Positions 47,408 to 56,224 of a DNA stretch of 64,000 nt are shown here, in pieces. The notes below the pieces were generated by a model that was given only the letters and a program-made list of their open reading frames with translations, searched no databases and was not told the DNA's origin. Source of the stretch: an uncultured Paracoccaceae bacterium (GTDB lineage Bacteria; Pseudomonadota; Alphaproteobacteria; Rhodobacterales; Rhodobacteraceae); assembly GCA_937916485.1 (NCBI GenBank), contig CALFSV010000015.1:15791-79790 (forward strand), in the 5' to 3' direction. Numbering within the stretch: position 1 is the stretch's first letter; every line of letters begins with the position of its first letter. Both the position numbers and the translations under genes were made by a program.

Positions 47408-47722
47408 ATGTCCACTTTCGACGAACGCGAAAACGCCTTTGAATCCAAATTCGCCCATGATGCCGAGATGCAGTTCAAGGCAGAAGCCCGCCGGAACAAG
47501 CTTTTGGGCCTCTGGGCCGCCGAACTCATGGGCAAAACCGGCGACGAAGCCGCCGCCTACGCCACTGAAGTCATCCGCTCCGATTTCGAAGAAGCCGGGG
47601 ACGAGGACGTGTTCCGGAAGGTGTCCGGCGATCTTGATGACAAGGCCGACGAACAGACGATCCGCACCCAGATGGCGGCCTTGATGATCGAGGCCAAGGC
47701 CCAGTTGCTCTCCGAGCACTGA
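47408..47722 (+). CDS. F1-ATPase inhibitor zeta subunit (DUF1476)
   Basis: 104 aa all-helical protein beginning MSTFDERENAFESKFAHDAE. This family was shown in Paracoccus denitrificans to be the zeta subunit, which inserts its N-terminus into F1 and blocks ATP hydrolysis. The length and the inhibitory N-terminal sequence match. It is not near atp genes here; it is divergent from purC over 145 bp. A GC-rich hairpin follows 14 bp after its stop. Confidence 0.9.
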   Translation: MSTFDERENAFESKFAHDAEMQFKAEARRNKLLGLWAAELMGKTGDEAAAYATEVIRSDFEEAGDEDVFRKVSGDLDDKADEQTIRTQMAALMIEAKAQLLSEH

Positions 47723-47735
47723 GACAGGCGCAAGC

Positions 47736-47757
47736 ACGGCCGCCTTCCGGCGGCCGT
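47736..47757 (+). terminator. Hairpin after the zeta-inhibitor gene
   Basis: ACGGCCGCC (47736-47744) pairs perfectly with GGCGGCCGT (47749-47757) across a TTCC loop. There is only CTATCTCCC after it, so it may need Rho or act as an mRNA end stabiliser. Confidence 0.55.
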
Positions 47758-47818
47758 CTATCTCCCTCGCGGGCCCCGGCTCGTGGCACAGCTATTCAGC
47801 TATATGGAGCCTTTTGTT

Positions 47819-48838
47819 ATGGCCAACGCCCTCTCCCGCCTCCTCGAAACCCGCGACTGGCTGATGGCAGACGGAGCGACCGGCACCAATCTGTTCAACA
47901 TGGGGCTGATGTCGGGGGATGCCCCCGAGATCTGGAACGAACAGCACCCCGAAAAAATCACCGCCCTGTATCAGGGTGCCGTTGGTGCGGGCAGTGACAT
48001 CTTTCTCACCAACAGCTTCGGAGGCAATGCCTCGCGGCTAAAGCTGCATGACGCGGACAAGCGGGTCCACGACCTCAACCGGATCGCTGCCGAAATCGGC
48101 CGTGAAGTGGCTGACAAGTCCGGCCGCACCGTGGTCGTAGCAGGTTCTGTCGGCCCGACCGGTGAGATCATGTCCCCAATGGGCACCCTGACCCACGAGC
48201 GCGCGGTCGAAATGTTCCACGAACAGGCCGAGGGTCTCAAGGCCGGCGGCGCCGATGTCCTCTGGGTTGAGACGATCTCGGCAGCCGAAGAGTTTCGCGC
48301 CGCCGCCGAGGCCTTTGCCCTGGCCGATATGCCCTGGTGCGGCACCATGAGCTTTGACACAGCCGGCCGGACGATGATGGGTCTGACATCGGCCGAAATG
48401 GCCAAGATGGTTGGCAAGATCCCCAACCAACCCATTGGTTTCGGGGCGAATTGTGGCGTTGGGGCCTCTGACCTTCTGCGCACCATTCTGGGCTTTGCCG
48501 CCGCCGGTCCCGAACAGCCGATTATCGCCAAGGGCAATGCCGGCATCCCCAAGTATCACGACGGCCACATCCACTATGACGGCACCCCAGAGTTGATGGC
48601 AGAATACGCCGTTCTTGCCCGCGACGCCGGGGCCACGATCATCGGCGGCTGCTGCGGCACAATGCCCGATCACCTCGCCAAGATGCGCGAAGCGCTTGAG
48701 ACCCGCCCAAGGGGCGAACGTCCAACACTTGACGCGATTGCCGAGGCACTTGGCGGCTTCTCCTCTGCCTCCGATGGCACCGATGGCGCCGGTCCTGTCG
48801 CCGCCCCCCGTCGCGGACGCCGCCGCGCCCCGACCTAA
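47819..48838 (+). CDS. Homocysteine S-methyltransferase module (BHMT/MetH N-terminal domain type)
   Basis: 339 aa TIM-barrel methyltransferase. Seen: the opening LMADGATGTNLF near residue 15, FLTNSFGGNASRL near 61, GANCGVGASDLL near 212 (first zinc Cys), and IIGGCCGTMPDHL near 280 (zinc Cys pair). These are the ligands that hold zinc and activate homocysteine thiol. Often annotated betaine-homocysteine methyltransferase. ATG at 47819 has GGAG nine bases upstream; starts at 47804 or 47783 are possible. With the free corrinoid protein at 50114 and the RACo-type activator, it fits the homocysteine half of a split methionine synthase. Confidence 0.87.
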   Translation: MANALSRLLETRDWLMADGATGTNLFNMGLMSGDAPEIWNEQHPEKITALYQGAVGAGSDIFLTNSFGGNASRLKLHDADKRVHDLNRIAAEIGREVADKSGRTVVVAGSVGPTGEIMSPMGTLTHERAVEMFHEQAEGLKAGGADVLWVETISAAEEFRAAAEAFALADMPWCGTMSFDTAGRTMMGLTSAEMAKMVGKIPNQPIGFGANCGVGASDLLRTILGFAAAGPEQPIIAKGNAGIPKYHDGHIHYDGTPELMAEYAVLARDAGATIIGGCCGTMPDHLAKMREALETRPRGERPTLDAIAEALGGFSSASDGTDGAGPVAAPRRGRRRAPT

Positions 48839-48847
48839 GGCTGCGGC

Positions 48848-49936
48848 CTAGCCAAACAAGTCCATCTGGTCACCCACCTTGGGCGGCACCTTGAACAGGT
48901 CCTTCCGCAAGGCTGGAGGGCGCTGATCAAGGCCAAGCCTTTTGCACGCCAGATCAAAGCGTTGCTTGATGACCTTGGTCCATTCACCCTGCCCCGTCAT
49001 GCGTTGACCAAAGGCCGGATCGTAGTCCTGCCCACCGTGCAACTCGCGCACCCGCCCCATCACCCGGGCAGCCCGGTCCGGAAATGCCTCCCACAGCCAT
49101 TCCTGAAACAGATCAGACACTTCACGCGGCAACCTCAACACGATGGACGAGGCCGCGATGGCCCCGGCGGCAGCACCCGCTTCTAAGATTCGCTCCAACT
49201 CATGATCGGTTAGGGCGGGCACCACGGGCGACACCATCAGCCGCACGGGAATCCCCGCCTCTGACAGCACCCGGATCGTGCGCAGCTTGCGGGCCGGCCC
49301 CGGCACGCGGGGTTCCATCGCCCGGGCGACCTTTGGGTCCAGCGAGGTGATCGACATCCCGACCCGCACCAGCCCCTTTTCGGCCATCGGGGCTAGGATA
49401 TCGACATCCCGCTCAATCAGGGTGCCCTTGGTCACGATGGCAACAGGGTGATTGTGATCGGCCAGAACCTGAAGGATCGCACGCATGATGCCACGATCCC
49501 TTTCGATCGGCTGGTAGGGATCGGTATTGGTCCCGATGGCGATGACGTCGGGGACATAGCGCCGCGCCGCCAATTCCCGAGCCAGGACCCGCGGTGCCTC
49601 GGGCCGAGCGATCAACCGGGTCTCAAAGTCCAGACCGGGCGACAACCCAAGGTAGGCATGGCTGGGGCGGGCATAGCAATAGATACAGCCATGCTCACAC
49701 CCCCGGTAGGGATTGATCGACCGGTCGAATGACAAATCGGGCGAGGTGTTGCGACTGATGACCCGGCGCGGACGTTCGTCCGAAACCTGCGTGCGCAAAG
49801 GCGGAAGATCCTCGTCCCGCGCCCAGCCGTCGTCGATCGCCTGCGTGACCAGCCGTTCAAAGCGGTTGGTGGCGTTCGTTTGCGCTGCACGACCCCGTCT
49901 TTGGGCCTGCGGAATGGGTATGATCTGCTCCGGCAT
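48848..49936 (-). CDS. PA0069-family radical SAM protein
   Basis: 362 aa. The 4Fe-4S/SAM motif is GCEHGCIYCYARPSH near residue 80 (C-x3-C-x2-C). SINPYRGC and IAIGTNTDPYQPIE near 140 and VTKGTLIERD near 175 match the PA0069/Rv2578c group, relatives of spore photoproduct lyase. Function unknown. The C-terminal DQMDLFG tail resembles a sliding-clamp or Ku-like peptide. ATG at 49936 is chosen; the open frame continues upstream antisense to the corrinoid gene and is not coding there. It is inserted on the opposite strand between the two methyltransferase modules. Confidence 0.85.
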   Translation of the reverse strand: MPEQIIPIPQAQRRGRAAQTNATNRFERLVTQAIDDGWARDEDLPPLRTQVSDERPRRVISRNTSPDLSFDRSINPYRGCEHGCIYCYARPSHAYLGLSPGLDFETRLIARPEAPRVLARELAARRYVPDVIAIGTNTDPYQPIERDRGIMRAILQVLADHNHPVAIVTKGTLIERDVDILAPMAEKGLVRVGMSITSLDPKVARAMEPRVPGPARKLRTIRVLSEAGIPVRLMVSPVVPALTDHELERILEAGAAAGAIAASSIVLRLPREVSDLFQEWLWEAFPDRAARVMGRVRELHGGQDYDPAFGQRMTGQGEWTKVIKQRFDLACKRLGLDQRPPALRKDLFKVPPKVGDQMDLFG

Positions 49937-50113
49937 GGGTCGATTATAGAACAAAGCATGAACACGTGAAGCCCCTTCATGATCTTCCCCCGCATTATTC
50001 AATTGTCTTCGCGTCGGTTGCGCGTCAGTCAGTGTCGCAAACCATCCAGACCAAAGCAGGGTTTGTCGTGCTAATCGCATCATCGCAAATCGCCGCCCAA
50101 GAGAGGCAGTCCA

Positions 50114-50818
50114 ATGGCCGAAGACGAAGACATCATCCTCGCAGACCTCGATGACGAGGATCTCGTCGCGCAAATGTTCGACGACCTCTACGACGGTCTG
50201 AAAGAAGAGATCGAGGACGGGGTCAACATCCTGCTCGAGCGTTGCTGGACGCCCTACGACATCCTGACCAAGGCGCTGGTCGGCGGCATGACCATCGTGG
50301 GCAACGATTTCCGCGACGGAATCCTGTTCGTGCCAGAAGTGCTTTTGGCCGCCAACGCCATGAAGGGCGGGATGTTCATCCTCAAGCCGCTTCTGGTCGA
50401 AACCGGCGCACCGCGCGTCGGCAAGATGGTCATCGGCACCGTCAAGGGCGACATCCACGACATCGGCAAGAACCTCGTCGGGATGATGATGGAAGGGGCC
50501 GGGTTCGAGGTCGTCGACCTCGGGATCAACAACTCGGTCGAGAAATACCTTGAGGCGCTGGAAACGGAAGGGCCCGATATCCTTGGCATGTCGGCCCTCC
50601 TGACCACGACGATGCCTTACATGAAGGTCGTGATCGACACGCTCAAGGAAAAGGGCATCCGCGACGACTACATCGTTCTGGTCGGTGGCGCCCCCTTGAA
50701 CGACGAATTCGGCAAGGCCATCGGCGCCGACGCCTATTGCCGCGACGCGGCCGTGGCGGTTGAGACGGCCAAGACCTTCGTGGCACGCAAGCACAACCAG
50801 GGGGCGGCGGCGCACTAG
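50114..50818 (+). CDS. Corrinoid (B12-binding) methyltransferase protein
   Basis: 234 aa. Residues ~20-105 form the helical cap domain (TPYDILTKALVGGMTIVGNDF). Residues ~110-225 are the Rossmann-like B12 domain with TVKGDIHDIGKNLVG (the D-x-H-x-x-G lower-ligand His, near 117-121), then a Ser/Thr-rich GMSALLTTTMPYM near 157 and LVGGAPLNDEFG near 195, which receive the nucleotide tail. It shuttles methyl groups between a donor methyltransferase and an acceptor. No catalytic domain is fused, so it must work with separate partners such as the homocysteine module at 47819 and the MttB-like enzyme at 29160. Confidence 0.93.
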   Translation: MAEDEDIILADLDDEDLVAQMFDDLYDGLKEEIEDGVNILLERCWTPYDILTKALVGGMTIVGNDFRDGILFVPEVLLAANAMKGGMFILKPLLVETGAPRVGKMVIGTVKGDIHDIGKNLVGMMMEGAGFEVVDLGINNSVEKYLEALETEGPDILGMSALLTTTMPYMKVVIDTLKEKGIRDDYIVLVGGAPLNDEFGKAIGADAYCRDAAVAVETAKTFVARKHNQGAAAH

Positions 50819-50901
50819 CGCCCCCTCCCCTCGGGCGGCATCATAGCCCCCCTGTAAACCGCGCCGACGCCTCCCTATCTTGATAAGCCAAGGAGACGAC
50901 G

Positions 50902-51123
50902 ATGCCACTTGAACGACTGATGCTGATACTTGTGATTGTCCTGGCAGCTGCCGGGGCGACGATTTGGATTGCCTATGTAGTGATGATCGGGGCGGGGTTC
51001 TCGCCCATGGCCGGGCTCGCGCTCGGGGTGCCGACAGCGCTCTTCGCCTATATTGCGTGGCGAGTCATTGCCGAACGCGTGACGGATCGCGAAGACAAAC
51101 ACTATGACGGGATCGACAAATGA
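50902..51123 (+). CDS. Small two-helix membrane protein
   Basis: 73 aa with two hydrophobic helices (residues ~6-30 and ~34-55) and a charged tail ending EDKHYDGIDK. No family recognised. Its stop overlaps the start of the YbjQ gene (ATGA), and it begins 83 bp after the corrinoid gene. The tight coupling suggests one job shared with YbjQ and DUF1638. AAGGAGA precedes ATG 50902. Confidence 0.75.
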   Translation: MPLERLMLILVIVLAAAGATIWIAYVVMIGAGFSPMAGLALGVPTALFAYIAWRVIAERVTDREDKHYDGIDK

Positions 51124-51434
51124 TGATCGCCACGACAGAGACCATCGTTGGCCGCGAGGTCGTTGAGACGCTTGGGCTGGTGCGCGGCGCGACGGTGCGG
51201 TCCAAGCATATCGGGACCGACATCATGGCGGGCCTGCGAAACGTGGTTGGCGGCGAGATGAAGGGCTATTCCTCCATGCTCGCCGGCGCGCGGGAACAGG
51301 CCCTCGACCGGATGGCGGATGAGGCGCGGCGCCTGGGTGCCGACGCCATCGTCGGCTTTCGGATGGAAACCTCTTCGATCATGAGCGGAGCCTCCGAAAT
51401 CGTGGCCTATGGCACCGCCGTCCGCCTGCGATGA
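51120..51434 (+). CDS. YbjQ/UPF0145 family protein
   Basis: 104 aa pentamer-forming UPF0145 protein: ETLGLVRGATVRSKHIGTDI near residue 16 and RLGADAIVGFRMETSSI near 72. Described as putative heavy-metal binding, with no proven function. ATGA overlaps at both ends couple it to the small membrane protein and to DUF1638. Confidence 0.87.
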   Translation: MMIATTETIVGREVVETLGLVRGATVRSKHIGTDIMAGLRNVVGGEMKGYSSMLAGAREQALDRMADEARRLGADAIVGFRMETSSIMSGASEIVAYGTAVRLR

Positions 51435-52072
51435 CCCCGGACGCCACCAGCCCAAACGATGCAACCCTGACCGAACAGGGACTGGCCGCGACCGGCCAGG
51501 GACAGGTGCTGCTTCTGGCCTGCGGGGCGCTGGCACATGAGATACTGGCCCTCAAAGCCGCCAATGGCTGGGACCACCTCGACCTGCAATGCCTGCCGGC
51601 GATCCTGCACAACCACCCCGAGCGGATCACGCCCCTGATCGAAGCCACGGTCGCGCGGCACCGGGAGACCTATCAGACAATCTTCGTCGTCTATGCCGAT
51701 TGCGGCACCGGCGGGCAGCTTCAAGCGGCCTGCGACAGGCTGGGGGTGGGCATGGTGGCAGGCCCGCATTGCTACAGCTTTTTCGAAGGCAACGACACGT
51801 TCGCCGCACGCGACGAAATCAGCGCTTTTTACCTGACCGACTTCCTCGTCCGGCAATTCGACGCCTTCGTATGGAAACCACTCGGCCTCGACCGGCATCC
51901 GCAACTGCGTGACATGTATTTCGGCAATTACACCAAGCTGGTCTACCAGGCCCAGACCGACGATCCCGCCTTGACGGCCAAGGCCGAAGGGCACGCCCAA
52001 AGGCTCGGCCTCGCCTTTGAGCGCCGTTTCACAGGCTACGGCGACCTGACTACGGCCCTCGCCGCACTCTGA
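51431..52072 (+). CDS. DUF1638 family protein
   Basis: 213 aa. Conserved segments: LLACGALAHEILAL near residue 28, LHNHPERI near 58, VYADCGTGGQL near 87, GPHCYSFFEGND near 110. The Cys/His pattern suggests a metal or corrin ligand site. DUF1638 genes in Rhodobacterales and methanogens sit beside corrinoid methyltransferase genes, as here. I recall mutant-fitness work in Phaeobacter inhibens linking this family to methionine synthesis, but I cannot verify it here. Translationally coupled to YbjQ. Confidence 0.85.
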   Translation: MTPDATSPNDATLTEQGLAATGQGQVLLLACGALAHEILALKAANGWDHLDLQCLPAILHNHPERITPLIEATVARHRETYQTIFVVYADCGTGGQLQAACDRLGVGMVAGPHCYSFFEGNDTFAARDEISAFYLTDFLVRQFDAFVWKPLGLDRHPQLRDMYFGNYTKLVYQAQTDDPALTAKAEGHAQRLGLAFERRFTGYGDLTTALAAL

Positions 52073-52074
52073 TT

Positions 52075-52106
52075 CTCATCTCGCTAAAAATATCCCCGCC
52101 GGAGGC
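52075..52106 (-). repeat. Rhodobacterales-type intergenic repeat, copy E
   Basis: On the minus strand it reads TGCCTCCGGCGGGG then ATATTTTTAGCGAGATGAG. It starts 2 bp after the DUF1638 stop and converges on sufE. Very close to copies A and C. Confidence 0.65.
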
Positions 52107-52139
52107 ACTGACAAAAAAGCTTGCGCCGCAGGCGCTCCG

Positions 52140-52556
52140 CTAGATCGCGGGGCCCGCCGCCGCGACGGTGCGGATCCGCTCGACCATGGCCCGCACCCCG
52201 TTCGACCGCTGGGCGGACAGATGGTCGTTCAGGCCCAGTCGGCCCAATTCGGCGCGCGCATCCACCTGGCCCACCTCACCCAGGCTCAGCCCGTTGTACA
52301 AGGCCGCCAGGACCGCGATCAGACCACGCACGATCATCGCGTCGCTGTCGCCCTCAAAGCGGAACTGACCTGCCTCAACATGCGGGACCAGCCACACCTG
52401 GCTTGCGCAGCCGTCGACCTTTGTGGCCGGCACCTTGAAAGCATCGTCCAGGGGCGGCATCGCCCGGCCCATATCTATGAGGTGCCGATAGCGGTCTTCC
52501 CAATCGTCGAGAAAGTCAAAGGTCTCGGCAATCTCTTCAAAAGCGGCACTGGCCAT
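52140..52556 (-). CDS. sufE: SufE, cysteine desulfuration accessory protein
   Basis: 138 aa, accepts persulfide sulfur from SufS for Fe-S cluster assembly. The acceptor Cys is in KVDGCASQVWL near residue 47; FLDDWEDRYRHLIDMG near 15 is typical. ATG at 52556 has GGAGAG upstream; a longer start at 52619 adds unlike residues. It stands apart from a suf operon. Divergent from the lipoprotein gene over 162 bp. Confidence 0.93.
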   Translation of the reverse strand: MASAAFEEIAETFDFLDDWEDRYRHLIDMGRAMPPLDDAFKVPATKVDGCASQVWLVPHVEAGQFRFEGDSDAMIVRGLIAVLAALYNGLSLGEVGQVDARAELGRLGLNDHLSAQRSNGVRAMVERIRTVAAAGPAI

Positions 52557-52718
52557 TGCGGTCTCTCCTGTCCCGGAATTCTCTCGGGTCGTCTGGCGAC
52601 TTAGGTCGCCGGGGGGCAAAGGTCCACCCCCTGCCCGGTTACGCGTTCACAAGGAGTGCTTTTCACCGGCTCCGGATTCCGATACCCAAGATCAACGATA
52701 AACTAGGCACCGTTCGCA

Positions 52719-53192
52719 ATGCTCCGTCCTGTTCCTCTTCTGCTCTGCCTGACTTTCATGCTCAGCGGCTGCGCTACGCTCAGCCAGTCACGGTTCAATC
52801 CGTTGAACTGGATAGAACGTCCTGCGCGAATCATCGAACCGGGAAGCGCGACCCAGCAGCTCGTCCCGGCCGATCGCCAGATCTCGCGGGTCGACTTGCG
52901 CGCGCCTGTGACCCAGATCACCTCCGTGCGGGTCGACAGTTTCCCTGCGGGGATCATCGTAACGGCCAGAGGGGTCGCGGCGGGAACCGGCTATTTCAAC
53001 GCAGCGTTAGTGCCGGTTGGGGCTGAAAATGGCGTTTTGAGCCTTGAAATGCGGGCCGAAGCGCCGGTTTCCCCTGCCCCTGGCGGAACGCCTGCGATCA
53101 GCGCGGCAGCCCAGATTGACACCGCCGATCTTGCCGGTGTCCGCCGAATCGAAGTCCGCTCTGCGTCGAACGCCCTCAGCGCCACCCGCTAA
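52719..53192 (+). CDS. Predicted outer-membrane/periplasmic lipoprotein
   Basis: 157 aa with a type II signal peptide; the lipobox is LSGC (Cys about residue 18) followed by ATLSQSRFNPLNW. The rest is small and Ala/Pro-rich near the C-terminus, with one beta-rich core. Family unknown to me; similar short proteins with NPLNW occur in the Roseobacter group. Its stop overlaps the rnd stop by 4 bp on the opposite strand. Confidence 0.72.
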   Translation: MLRPVPLLLCLTFMLSGCATLSQSRFNPLNWIERPARIIEPGSATQQLVPADRQISRVDLRAPVTQITSVRVDSFPAGIIVTARGVAAGTGYFNAALVPVGAENGVLSLEMRAEAPVSPAPGGTPAISAAAQIDTADLAGVRRIEVRSASNALSATR

Positions 53193-54346
53193 AGCCGGAC
53201 GGTCACCACATCCTGCCCACGGGCCGCAAGGGCCACCTTGCCGCTGCACAGCAACAATGCATCCTCACCGAACACCTCTCCTCGCCAGCCTTTGAGCGAG
53301 GGGACATCGCGCTGTCCGGCGGCAATCGAATCAAGTTCCGCCGAGGTTGCGATCAGCTTTTGGGCCACACCTGATTCTTCAGCCTTGGCCTTGAGCAGGA
53401 CGCGCAACAGGTCGGCGAGTGCCGGATTAACCTGCAACTGTTCCCGCGACCGGTCCGGGCGGGGCATCTTGTCGGCGGGCAAGGCCTGCGCCCGGGCAAT
53501 CGCCTGCAATATGCCTTGCGCAATGTCGCCCTTGCGGGCCTCGCGCAGCAAAAGCCGCGACCGGCCAAGATCTGCCTCATCCGCAGGCTTGGTCGAGGCC
53601 AGTTCGATCAATGCGTCGTCCTTGAACACCCGGCTCCGCGGCACGTCCTTGTCCTGGGCATAGGCTTCGCGAAAGCGGGCCAGTTCCTGCACGATGGCCA
53701 GAAACTTGGGCGAGGTTGTCCGCGTCTTGATCCGCTGCCACGCCTCGGCCGGGTCCACACGGTAGGTGGCCGGATCGTTCAGCACGGCCATTTCCTCGGC
53801 AACCCAGCGGGCCCGGCCCGATTTTTCGAGCCGCCCGGACAGGTATTCGTAAACCACCCGCAAATGCGTCACATCGGCAAGGGCATAGCGCATCTGGGCA
53901 TCCGACAAGGGCCGGCGCGACCAGTCGGTAAAGCGCGAGGATTTGTCGACCTCGGCCTTGGCGATCTTGCGCACCAGCGTCTCATAGCCCGCCTGTTCGC
54001 CAAAACCGCAGACCATCGCTGCGACCTGCGTGTCAAAAAGCGGTGTGGGGATGACGTTTCCGTCGACGCAAAAGATCTCAAGATCCTGCCGGGCGGCGTG
54101 AAACACCTTTACAACGTTTTCGTCGCGAAACAGGTCATAAAGCGGGGCGAGGTCGATGCCATCGGCCAGCGGGTCCACCAGAACGGCATTGCTGTCGTCA
54201 TCGCCGGGGCTGGCAAGCTGGACCAGGCAAAGCTTGGCGTAATAGGTCCGCTCGCGCAAAAACTCGGTATCGACGGTGACGTAGGGGTGACGGGCGGCGG
54301 CGGCGCAATAGTCTGCCAGCGCAGCGGTCGTTTTGATGATCTGCAT
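53189..54346 (-). CDS. rnd: Ribonuclease D
   Basis: 385 aa 3'-5' exoribonuclease of tRNA maturation. DEDD motifs: VTVDTEFLRERTYYAKL near residue 22 (D, E), VFHAARQDLEIF near 80 (D) and MRYALADVTHLRVVYEYL near 155 (Y, D). An HRDC domain follows (~200-285). ATG at 54346 gives MQIIKTTAALADYC; an upstream start at 54397 is unlikely. It lies after purN on the same strand, 102 bp downstream. Confidence 0.94.
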   Translation of the reverse strand: MQIIKTTAALADYCAAAARHPYVTVDTEFLRERTYYAKLCLVQLASPGDDDSNAVLVDPLADGIDLAPLYDLFRDENVVKVFHAARQDLEIFCVDGNVIPTPLFDTQVAAMVCGFGEQAGYETLVRKIAKAEVDKSSRFTDWSRRPLSDAQMRYALADVTHLRVVYEYLSGRLEKSGRARWVAEEMAVLNDPATYRVDPAEAWQRIKTRTTSPKFLAIVQELARFREAYAQDKDVPRSRVFKDDALIELASTKPADEADLGRSRLLLREARKGDIAQGILQAIARAQALPADKMPRPDRSREQLQVNPALADLLRVLLKAKAEESGVAQKLIATSAELDSIAAGQRDVPSLKGWRGEVFGEDALLLCSGKVALAARGQDVVTVRL

Positions 54347-54448
54347 CAGAGCCTGCTCATTCGCGTGAGGAGGCCGCAGCCTCGGGCACCGCGTCATCGG
54401 CGGTAGGTCGTTTTACGGCTTTCCGGTCAGGATGGAAAGAGGCTGCCC

Positions 54449-55051
54449 TTAACCAATCAATACGGGTGTCTTGTCGCCCGCAGCGTAGCGTTTCAGCACT
54501 GCGGGATAGAGCTGATGTTCGAGGGGCAGCACCCGTTCCGCAAGGCTTTCTGCCGTGTCGCCCGGCCGCACGGCAAGCCGCGCCTGCCCAAGGATTGGCC
54601 CGTCGTCCAACGCTGCCGTCACCTCGTGGACCGTACAGCCATGTTCTGCGTCACCCGCCTGCAAAGCCCGCTCATGCGTGTGCAGCCCCTTGTAGAGCGG
54701 CAGGAGCGAGGGGTGGATGTTCAGCATCCGGCCTTCCCAGCCCGCGATGAAACCCGGCGTCAGGATGCGCATGAACCCGGCTAGGCAGATCAGGTCGGCC
54801 CGCGCCTGCCGCAGCACCTTGTCCACGGCCTGGTCAAAGGCCGCCCTGTCCTTGCCAAAGGGCCGGTGATCAATGGCAAAGGTCGGCACGCCCATCTTGC
54901 GGGCCTTGGCAAGACCACCGGCCTCCGGGTCATTTGAAAACACCAGCACCGGTTTCGCCGGATGGTCCGGTCCCATCGACCGGACCAGCGCCTCCATGTT
55001 CGATCCGCCCCCTGATATCAGGATGGCGACCCGACGCGGCGTCGCTGTCAT
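54449..55051 (-). CDS. purN: Phosphoribosylglycinamide formyltransferase
   Basis: 200 aa, transfers formyl from 10-formyl-tetrahydrofolate to GAR. Substrate loop [11 protein letters not shown] near residue 12, [12 protein letters not shown] near 88, catalytic Asn/His in [12 protein letters not shown] near 110, and [15 protein letters not shown] near 140 with the catalytic Asp. Its ATG overlaps the purM stop (ATGA), the classical purMN arrangement. Confidence 0.97.
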   Translation of the reverse strand: MTATPRRVAILISGGGSNMEALVRSMGPDHPAKPVLVFSNDPEAGGLAKARKMGVPTFAIDHRPFGKDRAAFDQAVDKVLRQARADLICLAGFMRILTPGFIAGWEGRMLNIHPSLLPLYKGLHTHERALQAGDAEHGCTVHEVTAALDDGPILGQARLAVRPGDTAESLAERVLPLEHQLYPAVLKRYAAGDKTPVLIG

Positions 55052-56091
55052 ACCAGCCGCCCGCTATAGGCCACGCCCTCGCCCTTTGTGATGTGGCCAA
55101 GCTGGTGCACCGTCTCGCCCATCTCGGACAACAGCGCCGTCAGCGCCTCGGCCTGCCCCGCCTCGACCACAAGGACCATACCGATGCCGGCGTTGAAGGT
55201 CTTGAGCATCTCAGCCTCGACGATCCCACCCGCCTGCGAAAGCCAGGCAAAGACAGGTGGCAGGGTCCAGCTGGTCAGGTCGATCTGCGCGCCCAGCCCC
55301 TCGGGCAGAACCCTTGGCAGGTTCTCGGTCAGTCCGCCGCCGGTGATATGGGCCAGCCCGTGCACCCCGCCCGCCCGGATCGCCGCCAATGCAGGTTTCA
55401 CATATAGCCGGGTTGGCGTCAGCAACGCCTCACCCAGGCTGGTGGCGGCAAATGGGGCGGTGTCGGTCCAGACCAGCCCGGCCAGATCAACGATCCGGCG
55501 CACAAGAGAATATCCGTTCGAATGGACCCCGTCCGAGGCAAGTCCCAGGATCACGTCCCCCTCGGTCACGCCTGCGGGCAGGTCCGTCCCCCGCTCCATC
55601 GCGCCCACGGCAAAGCCGGCAAGGTCAAAGTCGCCGCCATGGTACATGCCCGGCATTTCGGCCGTCTCACCCCCGACAAGGGCGCAGCCGGACCGCAGGC
55701 AGCCTTCGGCGATCCCCTCGACGATGCGGGTCGCCTGATCCACGTCCAGCTTGCCGGTGGCAAAGTAGTCCAGAAAGAACAGCGGCTCTGCCCCCTGGCA
55801 GACCAGGTCGTTGACGCACATGGCCACAAGGTCGATGCCAAGACCGTCCACATGGCCGGTGTCGATCCCGATCCGCAGCTTGGTCCCGACCCCGTCGGTC
55901 GCCGCGACCAGAATCGGGTCCGAATATCCCGCCGCCTTAAGGTCAAAAAGCGCGCCAAAGCCACCAAGGCCCGCCATAGTGCCGGGACGCGCAGTCCGTT
56001 TGGCAGCAGGCTTGATCCGTTCGACCAATGTATTGCCCGCGTCAATGTCCACCCCGGCTTCGGCGTAGGTCAGCCCGTTTTTCTGTGTCAT
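55048..56091 (-). CDS. purM: Phosphoribosylformylglycinamidine cyclo-ligase
   Basis: 347 aa AIR synthetase. The N-terminal [34 protein letters not shown] near residue 68, [13 protein letters not shown] near 148 and [16 protein letters not shown] near 243 match the ATP-binding PurM fold. ATG at 56091 is chosen over 56154. First gene of purMN, located 133 bp from the divergent tRNA-Ile2 gene. Confidence 0.97.
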   Translation of the reverse strand: MTQKNGLTYAEAGVDIDAGNTLVERIKPAAKRTARPGTMAGLGGFGALFDLKAAGYSDPILVAATDGVGTKLRIGIDTGHVDGLGIDLVAMCVNDLVCQGAEPLFFLDYFATGKLDVDQATRIVEGIAEGCLRSGCALVGGETAEMPGMYHGGDFDLAGFAVGAMERGTDLPAGVTEGDVILGLASDGVHSNGYSLVRRIVDLAGLVWTDTAPFAATSLGEALLTPTRLYVKPALAAIRAGGVHGLAHITGGGLTENLPRVLPEGLGAQIDLTSWTLPPVFAWLSQAGGIVEAEMLKTFNAGIGMVLVVEAGQAEALTALLSEMGETVHQLGHITKGEGVAYSGRLV

Positions 56092-56224
56092 GGCGCCCTT
56101 GCCCTTTCGTGTCCCGATCGCCGCTGCGATAGCCCAAGCTGCCGCCCCGTGCAACGGGTGGGACAGCTTGGGTGCGCCTTACCGCTTGACCCCGCCCTCC
56201 GGTTTTGCGAGGCAGTCTGCCAGT

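Noticed and set aside
47819..48838. True betaine-homocysteine methyltransferase as the sole interpretation
   Set aside because: Sequence alone cannot tell BHMT from a MetH N-terminal module; the neighbouring free corrinoid protein and the RACo gene favour the B12-dependent role, so it was not named bmt.
49937..50908. Upstream continuation of the radical SAM frame across the corrinoid gene
   Set aside because: The frame stays open antisense to the corrinoid protein, but the family begins at MPEQIIPIPQAQRR (49936); the extra ~320 residues are shadow sequence.
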